The position numbers and the translations under genes were made by a program. From Ampelocalamus luodianensis (lineage: Eukaryota > Streptophyta > Magnoliopsida > Poales > Poaceae): a stretch of DNA of 64,000 nt. The DNA lies in assembly GCA_036346255.1 (NCBI GenBank), contig CM070634.1:74294476-74358475 (forward strand). The letters are read 5' to 3'. This document shows positions 42,201-53,300 of the stretch, piece by piece. Below the pieces are notes generated by a model. That model was not told where the DNA came from. It did no database searches and worked only from the letters and a program-made list of their open reading frames with translations. Positions within the stretch are counted from its first letter, which is position 1; each line of letters starts with the position of its first letter.

Positions 42201-45200
42201 GGCTCGGTGGCAGCACCTCTCACCAAGCTACTCAAGAAGGAAGCCTTCTCATGGACATCAGATGTCGATTTGGCCTTTGCGGCTTTGAAGACAACTCTGG
42301 TGACGGCGCCAGTCCTCCATCTCCCTGACTTCACCAAGCGTTTCACGATGGATTGTGATGCATTTGGTCCGGGGTTTGGGGCCATATTGCATCAAGGTGG
42401 AGGCCCAATTGCTTTTTTCAGTCGAGCGATAGCTCCTCACCATGCTAAATTTGCCGCTTATGAACGTGAATTGATTGGGTTGGTTAAGGCCGTACGGCAT
42501 TGGTGGACGTATCTTTGGGGACACGCTTTTCTTGTTCGGACAGATCATTATAGCTTGGAAGTTTTTACTCAATCGGTGGCTCTACTATTCCTCAACATAC
42601 TTGGGTGAGCAAACTTTTCGGTTCTGATTTTTCTGTGGAGTTTCGTCATGGTCGACAGAACGCCGCGGTGGATGTGCTATCTCGGCGCGATGAGGAAGAC
42701 ATGGCCCTTCAGGCATTATCTGGGCTACACTTCGCCCTTTTCACCGCACTTAAGCAGGAGGTTTCATCTATTCCCGAACTCATTGTATTGCTTGATAACA
42801 TCATGGTCGGTACCGCTGAATCTGGTTGGACCTTCGTGGATGGATTGATTTTATATAACAGGCGTATTTTTGTGGCTGATTCATCGCTTCTTTGGACCAA
42901 CTTGCTTGCCGGCGCATAGTATCGTTATGAAGGCATTCGTAAAACTTTACATCGCTTTTGAGTGGCCTTCTTCAACCCTAGTGCTAATAAAAGGTTCACG
43001 AATATATCAAAGGTTGTGCCATCTGCTAGCAAAATAAAATCGACCATTTACATTCACCGGCCTTCTCCACCTTTTGAGTGTGCCATCGGTAATTTGGGAG
43101 GATATTTCTATAGACTTTATTGAAGGTTTTCCAAGGTGGGGGCAAAAGCGGTTATCTTAATTCGGTTGTTAATTGTTTTTCAAATACAATCAATTTATTC
43201 CACTTGGTCATCCTTATACGGCAAACTCTGTTGCTCGCGCCTTCTTTGATGATATTGTTCGTCTCCAAGGTATTCCCTGTTCTATTGTGAGTGATCGTGA
43301 TTCCGTCTTCACCAGTAATTTTTGGACATAATTTTTCGTCTTACGGAATCTAAGCTTCATATGAGTTCTACTTTTCACCCACAATCAGATGGTCAGTCTG
43401 AAGTAGTTAACAACACAATCGCTATGTACTTATGGTGTCTATCTGGTGATCATCCTAAGCAATGGTTTCAATGGCTTCCTTGGGCAGAGTTTTGCTACAA
43501 TACTTCCTATCATTCCGTCTTGCGGACCACACCTTTTCGGGTAGTCTATGGGCGCGACCCTCCTACTCTGTTGACATACCAGCCAAGTGCATCGCGAGTG
43601 GCGGCTGTTGATCGGCAGTGGCATGACCGTGATGACTTTCTTGCCGAAATTCGCGAACGCCTCCTTAAAGCTCAAGATTACATGAAGCAGCATTATGATA
43701 AACATCACTATTAGATCAACTTTGAGGTGGGTGAATGGGCCTGGCTTTGCCTTCATCACCAAACCGCAGTTTCCATCACAGACCAACAGCATTCTAAGTT
43801 GGCTCCTCGTTTTTACGGTCCTTTCTTTGTTGAACACATTAGCACAGTTGCGTATCGTCTTCAGCTTCCTCCCAAAGCTCGTATCCATAATGTTTTCCAT
43901 GTCACTTCACTCAAAAAGTATCTTGGGCCAATTCCACCGGTTCTTGGCCGATTACCGGACATTGTGCATGGTCGTGTGGTTCCTTTGTTGTTATCTATTG
44001 TCCAGGCTTGTTTGAACCGTGGCACCTGGGAACTACTTGTTCAATGGTTGTGGTATTCTTCGACCGATGCGACTTGGGAGCAATTGGATGATTTTTAACA
44101 ACGTTATCCCTTGTTCTAGCTCGAGGACGAGCTGTTTCGCGGAGAGGGAGGTAATGTTGTGGATGCCTTTGTGGGGGAAGACATATCAAAGACGACAACG
44201 TACGGCAGCGACTTCCAATTCGGTCGGAGGGACTGTTCCCGTGTCAGATTCAGCCATAGTAACCGAATCGGTTACTGCTACCGATATGGCAGCAGAGGGA
44301 AATTTCGGAAGAGAGGGGTAGAGTTAGAGTTAACCTCCGTAAAAGATAGGATAAAGTTAGTATCTCCTTAAGAGATTGAGTTGGATACTGAGTTAGAGAT
44401 TGAATTAGAGTTTGAGTAGTTTCCTTCCCGAATTCGTTGTGCTGTTCATTTTGGAAATACTGAAATCCCTTGCGCCTAGGCTATAAAGGCAACATATGTA
44501 ATTGAGAGGAGACAAGCAAGAAATAAACTAGTTCTTACCACCAAGTATTTGGCAGATCAGAGCCTTGCGCTGCCAGCAACAGTGTCGGCATGTGCAAGGG
44601 CGATCCTCGCCTTCGCCAGTTATTGTTCTCGTTAAATCTTCCTTCTCATCCTCCCACGCCGTATCATGTCAGCAATTAATTTTTCTTGTAATTCGAGGAT
44701 AAATGCCTTGTTTTTGTTATGCCTTGGAGCTAAATAAAATAATAACTAAAATAGCATGGAAAGATACGAGGAGAAAGGGCTCCGGTTGGCAGTTAATATT
44801 TCTTTTAGTATGAAGAGAAAGGGTTCATCTTAGTCATTGCACTAAGGAACTGAAAAACATCACACATGCAAGCACATACGTGCGCGTCCCCTATACACAC
44901 TTGGAATTTATCGAAGGCATCCAAGGCTTTTATGGAATGTGGGCACGCGCTTTTCCACTGAGCGCGCACACGTGTGTGCACTCCTAAAATCGCATTAAGG
45001 AACTAAAAAATATCTCACCATTGTTAGTCAGGACATTAACAGATGCTATTTTAAGCATGATGATTCATGGCTTTGCTACTAAAGTTGTTATCAGCTAGGC
45101 CATCTAGTCATGTGATATGCCTCGTGGCATTATTTTTTTCTCTTAGTGGGTTAGTATATTATTCGTTTGCTTGCCTTTTCAGCTAGACATGATGTGAATC

Positions 45201-48200
45201 TGTAATTCGTGTCATGGACTCATGGTTATAGATTTATAGTGACCTTTGTCAGTTGCTTGCAATGAAGCAGGATAAAGCCTCTTTTTCCCTTCAGAGAAAC
45301 CAATTTATATTACTCTTTTCTTGGAAATTTCAAAAATAAAAAAGATTGACTCTTCAGCTAGGTGTTTATTTAGGAAGAGAGATGTTTGACGGTGCTTGGA
45401 AGGTACTACCAGGTATCTCCACTCAATAAATACTAACAGTTGATTTGTAAAGGGCATTTTGGTATGAGATTTGTGTAAACAAGATTAATTTAGTAATTAT
45501 TAACCTCACTCATCCCAGCTCACATCTCATCCGTAACCATCCTTTTGTTGACCAGCAGCCTGGAGCGTCTCCTTCCGGTGATCCTCCCGTAATCCATCCA
45601 TACTACTCCCATTCCCCTCCTCCATCCTCACATTACTACTTCCCTTCACCCCTTTGATCCGTCAAGCAGGCACAAATCGTAACTCTTCCTGATCTGCACG
45701 AGCATGAATAACCACATCAACTTGCAAGGTCGTTAATTTGTGTCTACCAGCGTCTTGTACCACTACTACAGATCACCAATAACTTATGACTAAATCCTGG
45801 AAGTTGCATTCGCTTACTTTGTTTAACAAAATAAATTTACATAGTGATAGTGTTTACTTACTTAGTATCGGGTAAACTATGTAGATTTACTTCAGTTACT
45901 TAGATTCAGATTTATGGGTATATGTAAAATTATGTATCTAAACTCTAATCATATTTTTAAGTTAGTACATCTCCCACAACCTAAATGCCTTTCTATAAGT
46001 ACCTCTTACACTAGACATCAGATTATAGGTAACCCTGTACGAGGAAAGTGTATTTAGTATGTGTTGTCCATACCCCATAACTAAACTTGCACTTCACTGT
46101 GTAGTGTGTCCTTCAGTCATACCTCACTTCCTTGTGTAGATTGAAATTGTGTTTATTCATATTGTTATTGTGGGGACTTATTCTATTGTTCAGAAGACAT
46201 TCTTTCATTAGTATGGTGATGGAGAGTTCAGATTAGAGTCTAATATAGAAGTTGCATTAGAGTCGGATTGTATCTTGAGACTATAAATAAAGGGTGTGGA
46301 AGTCCTTTGGGACAACACACAATTATTCCCCGAAATTCTACATATGGCATTCTAAAACTGTTATCCATTTCATGGAACAGCAGAAAAGTCAACAGAAAAT
46401 GGTAGCAGGAACCAACCGATTGCATCAGTAGTCTCAGGCTCAACATCTACTAGTAATGCCGAGAGCAGTTCATCAGCATCTAAAGTTGGAGAGGAAATAA
46501 AGGTTGCCTCTCAGTTGCGCAAGTTTGCATTCAATGATCTGAAATGTGCCACGCGGAACTTCAGGCCCGAGAGTCTTCTTGGAGAAGGGGGTTTTGGATG
46601 TGTGTTTAAAGGGTGGATTGAAGAGAATGGAACTGCGCCTGTGAAACCTGGAACAGGCCTTACAGTTGCTGTCAAAACACTCAATCATGATGGGCTTCAA
46701 GGGCACAAAGAATGGGTGGTATGTGCTTTGTTCTATTATTCAAATTATGTTTATTTTGATCATTTTCGTTATCCACTTTTCATTAGGATCACAATGGTTG
46801 TGTCCCATATTCCACTTCATTGCATTCTTTGCAGGCAGAAGTTGATTTTCTTGGTAACCTTCACCATCCCAATTTGGTCAAGTTAATTGGATATTGTGTT
46901 GAAGATGACCAAAGATTGCTGGTATATGAATTTATGCCTCGTGGAAGCTTGGATAACCATCTGTTCAGAAGTATGTTACTGACCAGTTCTCAAGCTATTG
47001 AAACTTTAAATTTTCATAGAACATTAGAACCTCTGTCCTTTTCTTAAGGAAATAATTGTTTATCATATTAGAGTACCCATTCGAAAGTGTTTGTCCATTG
47101 CATTTGCCAGTTGGAAAATTTAATTGATTAGGTGGAAATATTGAAGCTTACATGAATTATGATTCATCTGTAGGGTCTCTTCGTCTCCCATGGTCCATCA
47201 GAATGAAGGTTGCTCTTGGGGCAGCAATGGGTCTTGCTTTCCTTCATGAAGACAGAAAGACCAGTCATTTATCGTGACTTTAAAACATCTAATATACTGC
47301 TAGATGCGGTAAGTGTAAGATCCATGTATCGATTTTGCATTGTGTAGCACATGACTCGGCATCCTGTTATTTCATATGTTTACATATGCTCTTGCAGGAT
47401 TACAATGCAAAGCTGTCAGATTTTGGGCTTGCCAAAGATGGTCCTGTTGGTGACAAAACTCATGTGTCTACTCGAGTAATGGGAACCTATGGGTATGCAG
47501 CTCCAGAATATGTCATGACAGGTAAGTGCTTCGTCAGATATAGGTTCTGACGATAGTTCTCCTAGGCAGTCCTATCTCTCCTGCTATTAATAAAAAACAA
47601 GTTAGTTATGGTATTTGCAATACTTGCATAACTTACTATGCATTTGATCTTTCTTATGGATGTGTTGATATGGAAACGATGCTTGTTAGAAGACAGTGTG
47701 ATGTGATAGTGGTAAATAGCAATGTTCACTTAGGCGCTAGGCGGAAGGCGGGCGGAAGGTAGCCGCCTAGCGCCTAGCCCGCCTAGGCGTCGGAACAGAC
47801 AGCAGTCGGGAGTTGGAATGACGAGAAGACAAGCAGTCGGGAGTTGGAACGATGAGAAGAAAATGAGAAGGAAAACGACGAGAGAAAGAAAAAAGAAAGA
47901 CTTAACTGGCTGGCCAGTCCAACCCGGCCCATCAGCCCATCAGTCGAGAGTTGCGCTTCTCAGGTTCCAGCCTCTAGGTCAGTCCTCGTCGCTCTCCCAT
48001 CCCGCTGCCGCCTCCCTCTCTGCTAGTCTGCTTCCACCTCTCTTTCTCTCCCTTCTCTCTGCTCTCCCATGCCGCCGCCGCCTCCCTCTCTGCTTCCACC
48101 TCTCTCTGCTCTTCCATCCCGCCGCCGCCTCCTCATCTCCTTGACTCCTTCTCTCCCCTTTCCCATCCCCTCGACCTGGGAGACGACGGGACGAGGCGTG

Positions 48201-49675
48201 ACGGCGGGGAGGGTTCGAGGAGCGACGGCGACTGGGAGACGGGGAGCCCGGCCCGGAGGCGACGCGCGAAGGGGACCCAGGGAGGAGGCGGCGCGCGGCG
48301 GGGATCCGGGGACCCGAGGAGGAGGTGGCAGCGGCGGTAGCCGAGCGTGACAGAGGAGGAGGTGGCAGCGGCAGTTGGGCGCGGAGGCGATGGGTTGGGG
48401 AGGAAGAAGCTGACTGCTTCCATGCTTACCAAGGCCCATTGGGCTTATCGTTGTCAGGTCGGTCCAGTACGGCCTGAGGTCGGCATCCCGCCCCACAGGC
48501 CGGGCCGCCCATTTAGCCACCTCTAGTGGTAAATGTCATGCTTATGGTCTTAACAATTTATTGGTAATATGCAAATTTTCAACTAGCTGATTTGGCTATA
48601 TCGGGTGTAACTAAGTCGAATTTATCTATTGGTTAGTGTAATAAGTCCTCATAGTTTATCTGGAGAAAACCAAGTGGAAGGGACAAAGTTTTGTGCTCCT
48701 GTTATTAGGGTATAGCCCATGTATATTAGGATTTGTACAGAACTACACAAATCCTAATATAATACTAGTATACATGGGAATGTACGATTGTACATGTCAC
48801 AATGATTAAAGTAGTAGTACATCAGTACATGTGTGTTTCTACGATTAGTTCTCCAAGTAATCTGTCTGTCTGTGGAAGTGGATACAGTGGTTCGTATGGT
48901 AGATATAGCGAATTGATTTCCTGGCAAAAATACTATTGCGCTACTAATCCTAACAAATTTTTACTATGTTTGCTAATGCAGATCCTCATTGTCTTCTCAA
49001 TTGAAAGGCAATGTTGGTACTGGATATTGGATTGCTGTTTGAATTTTGATTACCTTGTACAATTGAAGTTTAAATACTCTTTTCCTCCTCTAGTAGTTAG
49101 TTATTCGATCTTTGTCGGAATGTTACTTGATATCACGTATTCCTTGCATATTTCCCCGATTTTCAGGTCATTTGACATCAAAGAGTGACGTCTATAGCTT
49201 CGGTGTGGTGCTGCTTGAGATGATGTCAGGACGCAGGTCAATGGACAAGAACCGCCCAAATGGCGAGCACAACCTTGTTGAGTGGGCGCGCCCCCTCCTA
49301 GGAGAGAGGCAACGCTTCTACAAGCTAATTGACCCTTCTCTGGAGGGTAACTTCTCAGTCAAAGGTGCCCAGAAGGCAGCACAGTTAGCACGGGCGTGTC
49401 TCAGTCGCGACCCCAAAGCCCGGCCACTGATGAGCCAAGTGGTCGAAGCTCTCAAGCCGCTGCTCAACCTCAAGGACATGGCTACCTCCTCATACTTCTA
49501 CCAGACAATGCAAGCCGAGAGAATGGCACACTCAAGCAGCATGAACGGTAGGAACAGCCATGGCCTCAAGGTGCAGGGCTCATTTGCGCGGAACGGGCAG
49601 CAACCGATGAGGAGCCTGTCCGACGGCCCCCGGGCTTCCCCATTCCGCTACTCACCGAAGCCGAACGCGAAATAA
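36214..49675 (+). CDS. Receptor-like cytoplasmic kinase, PBL34/35/36-like (RLCK VII)
   Basis: Ser/Thr kinase of the plant RLCK-VII group, which relays receptor kinase signals at the plasma membrane. Exons: 36214-36463, 46381-46718, 46835-46970, 47174-47308, 47398-47521, 49167-49675 (~497 codons). Exon 1 has the group's GCCIRLWPMGSC segment, a likely acylation region, followed by SKVDTSTSS. Exon 2 has RKFAFNDLKCATRNF, the glycine loop GEGGFG and the VAVK lysine. Exon 3 has NLVKLIGYC and LLVYEFMPRGSL. Exon 4 holds the catalytic YRDFKTSN segment. Exon 5 has DFGLAKDG, the activation-loop THVSTRVMGT and YAAPEYVMTG. Exon 6 has SDVYSFGVVLLEM, the C-lobe and a Ser-rich tail. Exon 4 is 2 nt short of phase (GAAGACAG near 47250 where the family has GAAGAGGCAG-like sequence), shifting the frame before the catalytic loop, so the gene is either mis-sequenced or newly inactive. 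The insertions all lie in introns. Confidence 0.92.
36898..37212. mobile_element. Miniature element in kinase intron 1 (315 bp)
   Basis: The left end TGGCATCTCTAATAGTGCC and the complement of the right end GGGCATCTCCAATAGTG are inverted repeats, flanked by TGA at 36895-36897 and 37213-37215. The GGCATCTCCAA(T/C)AG end is common among small PIF-like elements of grasses. Confidence 0.7.
37330..37590. mobile_element. Second miniature element in kinase intron 1 (261 bp)
   Basis: The left end GGACATGTATAATGG and the complement of the right end AGCATGTACAATAGGG form inverted repeats, with TGA flanks at 37327-37329 and 37591-37593. The interior repeats TATAGACAACT(G/C). It resembles PIF/Tourist-like elements. 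Confidence 0.6.
38622..39631. mobile_element. Mutator-like element (1010 bp) nested in the gypsy 5' LTR
   Basis: Perfect 9-bp duplications CGGAAATAC lie at 38613-38621 and 39632-39640, and the intact right LTR shows the empty site. The ends carry inverted TATGATGCACGGACACGC and CTCGGAAGCACGGACACGCC, followed by clustered GTGTCGGACACG and GATACG sub-repeats. The middle (about 38945-39400) is very GC-rich with GAGCGAGC runs and open frames of low complexity, possibly captured sequence as in Pack-MULEs. No transposase. Confidence 0.9.
39850..39861 (+). promoter_or_regulatory. Primer-binding site of the gypsy element
   Basis: TGGTATCAGAGC, three bases after the left LTR, matches the initiator-Met tRNA site exactly. 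Confidence 0.92.
39882..44098 (+). pseudogene. Gypsy gag-pol with C-terminal chromodomain, broken
   Basis: Gag starts at 39882, has the LSFLTYDGEEDPLPWLNRCE segment (near 40120-40180) and then in-frame stops near 40219, 40297 and 40514. A protease with LVDSGSTHIFL lies near 40990-41020. RT (about 41580-41990) has FCVDYRALND, LDLRNGYHQV and the catalytic FFDDIL near 41918-41935. RNase H (about 42340-42600) has MDCDAFGPGFGAIL. Integrase continues to 43714 with HPQSDGQSEVVN near 43378-43412 and the GDHPKQW segment. A stop (TAG) then separates the C-terminal part, with HNVFHVTSLKKY near 43890-43920 and a chromodomain-like end (VQWLWYSSTDATWEQLDDF, to 44098). Numerous stops and shifts show it is not functional. 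Confidence 0.9.
44672..46380. other. Rest of kinase intron 1, no further element
   Basis: AT-rich intronic sequence between the right gypsy flank and exon 2. I recognise no gene or terminal repeat. Confidence 0.4.
47717..48525. mobile_element. Non-autonomous hAT element (809 bp) in kinase intron 5
   Basis: Perfect 8-bp duplications GTGGTAAA flank it at 47709-47716 and 48526-48533. It starts TAGCAATGTTCAC and ends with the complement of TAGAGGTGGCTAAATGGGCGG, a hAT-like terminus. The left end has GCCTAGGCG/CGCCTAGCG sub-repeats. The interior (about 47930-48420) is strongly GC-rich with long frames on both strands but no domain; possible captured sequence. Confidence 0.85.
48717..48780. repeat. 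Short intronic inverted repeat
   Basis: CCCATGTATATTAGGATTTGT is followed by the complementary ACAAATCCTAATATA and, after a short insertion, TATACATGGG, so the ~64-bp segment can fold into a hairpin within kinase intron 5. Confidence 0.7.
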
Positions 49676-50353
49676 CTAGAAGGTACCCATAACCCTGGTC
49701 TAGTTGAAATCTCAGACGTGGCCCTAGTGATGGAATGGCTGGGGTGGCTGATTTGGCGGGACATTGTTGTGCAACCTGAATTGATCTGCCTGTAGATTGA
49801 CATGTGAAGAAGGATATAGGTGAAAAGGAGATGTAGGTATCAGATTTCCGTTGTGGATGTTTGCACTGAGGTTTTTAACTGGATGCTGATAGACCGTTTC
49901 TATATATTTTTCTCCAAAGTAAGCTAGCTTTGGGTCATTTCAGTACACAATGAGCCTCTTGATGATTGTTCTTCTTTTTACAACAAATTATTCTTTGCGA
50001 GGCATAGTTGATCTTCTTAGGAGACTCTCTATACTGCCCAAAAATAAACAAATGGGAAGTCAAGACACTATTTTGCGCTAGACCATCATCAGCAACCTCA
50101 AGTGTTTTTAGGATATGTGCAGTTTTCTTTCCGCTTTCTGCCCGCGTAGAAGCACTCATGTGAATCTGTCGTTGTCTAAATCTGTATTCTTCAATTCATT
50201 GGCATTTCTTCTGACATTTCTTGTGCTTACATTTAGTTATTAAACTTTTCTTGTCGCAATCAAGTGTTCGCTGTGAAAGAATTTTTAGCAACTTGTGTGA
50301 TTCTTTTTAGGGGCAGACAACAGGTGACGCGCTTCTTTGCAGTTTGCGCAGAC
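49676..50353. other. Kinase 3' UTR and downstream DNA
   Basis: The sequence continues from the kinase stop codon (TAA at 49673-49675). No element end or other gene is recognised before the target duplication of the next copia element. Confidence 0.4.
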
Positions 50354-50358
50354 AATGG

Positions 50359-53300
50359 TGTAGAAAAACGTAGTAATCGCAGAAACAATCGACCAATAAT
50401 CACGTAATAGACAATCGATGGAGAGACGAAGTAGATGAAGACATAATATGGGGAAGCTTTTTATTAATATATTTATCTCTTTCTGAGTACAATGGGATCC
50501 TATCTAAAGACTACAATCTATTGGAGGTAGTTTCGGTATTATGCCCATCAATATTTAAATCAAGGTTTTGAACACTCTCTCTTGGATGAATACCTTGTCA
50601 TACACATACCTTATTAAAAACTCCTCCCAAAAACCAAATAAAAAAAGAGAGATTGGAGAAAAAAGTACATTACATCTACAAGCTGTATTGTGTCGTTGTC
50701 TCGTTAAATACCTTTATGTGAGAAATTTTCAAGAAAAACTCACTAAAAGAAAAAGAGTGCAACCTCTTTACCTTCTGGGTTAATCTTCAGGATTAAGGTA
50801 AAACTTCAAAACCTTAAGTGGATTATGATTCAAATGATTCTCCCTCTGATCTCTACAACTCTTCAAGCCGCTTCATTCTAATACCACGAACGCATCGTTG
50901 GAAATTGCACATAGGCAAAGACTCAGTGAATAAATCAGCTAGATTTTCACAAGATTTAGTTTGCAGAATCTTCACCTCATCGTTATTCTAGAGTTCATGA
51001 AGATAGATGAATTTGGGAGCAATATGCTTCGTGATATTACTTTTAATATAACTCATTTGTATTTTTGCAACATAAGTAGCATTACCTTCATAGATAATTG
51101 TGGGGGTATCGACGGTGTTAATGCCACATGACTTTTGGATATGGCTAATCACACGTCTGAGCCAAACACATTCACTGAGGCTTCATATAGTGCAATAATT
51201 TCTAGAGTGGTTGGTAGAAGTAGCTACCAAGATCTGCTTACATGATTGGCAAGAGATGACTGCACTACCACATAGAAATACAAACCCAGTTTGAGATTTG
51301 GCACTCTGGGGATCAAACAGATAACTAGCATTTGTATATCCCACCATGGTCAAGTATTGGTTCTTTTAGAGAAATAAGCCAATATCTTATGTACCTTCGA
51401 GGTATATGAGAAAAGTCTTAACGCCAGCCCAATACCTTCTGGTTAGAGCTGTACTGTGTCTAGCTAATAAGTTGACTACAAATGCAATATCAGACCTGGT
51501 GCAATTTGTAAGGTATATCAGTTCTCCTCTGACGCTTAAGTATGGAACTTCTGATCCTAAAACTTCCTCATTTTTCATCCTCGGTTTAAACGAGTCTTCA
51601 TCCACATCTAGAGATCTTACTACCATGGGGGGTTTTAAAGGATGAGATTTTATCCATATTAAATTTCTCCAATACCTTCTTGATATAGGTAGACTGGTGC
51701 ACTATGATTCCTTTAGGGAAGTGCTCTAGCTGTAAGCCTAAGCAATACTTGGTTTTACCTGTCTTTCATCTCAAACTCCATCACAAGGTAAAAACTTGCT
51801 TCATTTATGTCCTCTACGGTTCCAATAATATTCAGATCATCGACATAAACTGAGATGACACAAAATCCATTCTGGAACTTCTTTATAAATACGCAGGGAC
51901 AATCATTATTATTTGAGTAACCATTCTTTAGGAGAAAGTCACTTAGTTGATTGTACCACATTCTTCCTCACTATTTCAATCCATACAATGACCTCTGCAG
52001 TTTGACACTATACATGTTGCGATTAGTATTATTAGGATCCGGAGTTTTGATTCCTATGGGGACTCATATAGATATCTGTATCCAATGTCCCATATAAATA
52101 TGCGATCATTACATCCATCAACTGCATTATTAAATTTATGCAAGATGTTGTTGATATTAAGTATCAGAACGTGGCTCCCCTCATCACAGGTGAGTAGGTT
52201 TCATTGTAATCGATGTCGGTCTCTCGTAAACTCTTGTGCTACAAGTCTCGCTTTATATCTTATCATCCGATTGTTCTCATTTCTCTTCCGATGAAACCCA
52301 TTTGGATCTTACAAGGAAAACTTTAGGAGGTGTTAAGAACACGGCGAATTTTTCCTTTATTTAGCGAGTGTAATTCGCCTCAATTGTTTCTTTCCATTTT
52401 ATCCAATCGGTAACTTACGGCATACTACCATGGACTTTGGTTTTGGATCCAATTCAAGAGTTTTAGCAATTTAGAGGCAAAGTATATGTTGACAACTGTA
52501 GTCTTTCTTTTATATGACTCTCCTGAGTCCACATAATTTGTAGAAATTTCTTTATTTATTTCTTCCAGCTCCTCATGATTTCCCACAACGGTGGAGTCTG
52601 GGTGTTCCGATCTCCCAACGTTAGATTGTGCGCGCAAATTTTCGCTGGGGTTTCCATCCTCAGGATGGATCACTTCAGGGATTTTCTCAATATCAGGTTG
52701 AGGTTCTTCAACTATCTTTATGGAGTTATTTGTCTTGTTCAGTTCTTTGTTTCTACAGACATTTCCGCGGAATTAAGTCTCGTGTGACCGAAAGTCTCTC
52801 CCTCTTCTTTTGCATGAGGGGCATGAGTGAGTTCAGTATCCTTTTGTGTACTTCCACTCTCTTCGGTGTATTTACTGCAGATATTTATGATTTTGTCACC
52901 CCCTTAAGATTAGTGAAGGTATCTGCCAGATTATTAGCTATTTGTTGCAAATCAATTATTCTATGAATTTCCAGTTTGCGAGTCTTTGGTGCGTGAATCT
53001 AAGGACTGAATTCTAGTGATATTCCAATCTATTTCTCAGCATTCTCTAGAGTGGTACCTTCCTCCCCCTAATGTCGGGAAATTGTCCTCATAAAAAATAC
53101 AATCAGCGCACCGAACCGTGTGCAGATCCCCTGTCATCGACTCTAGGTATTCAATAGTCGACGGATATTCAAAACCTACATAGGTCCCAAACTTTCGGTG
53201 AGGGCCCATGGTTGTATGCTGCGGTGGTGAAATCGGCATGTATACAGCACATGCGAATTTTCGCAGATGGGAAACGTTTGGTTCTTTTCCACGCACTAAT

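Larger units (their letters stand above)
38269..44666 (+). mobile_element. Ty3/gypsy chromovirus in kinase intron 1
   Basis: The left LTR (38269-39846, enlarged by a nested 1-kb element) and right LTR (44155-44666, 512 bp) share TGTTGTGGA(C/T)GCCTTTGTGGGG and the CTTGCGCCT(G/A)GGCTATAAAGG promoter. The flanks AGTCA (38264-38268) and TGTCA (44667-44671) match at 4 of 5 positions. The left LTR also has ~47 extra bases from a duplicated GAGATTTCGGAA unit. Internal order is gag, protease, RT, RNase H, integrase, chromodomain, typical of a plant chromovirus. It is in the same orientation as the kinase. Confidence 0.92.

Noticed and set aside
48023..48520. 165-codon minus-strand frame
   Set aside because: It lies inside the 809-bp hAT element with low-complexity Arg/Pro composition; no family recognised.
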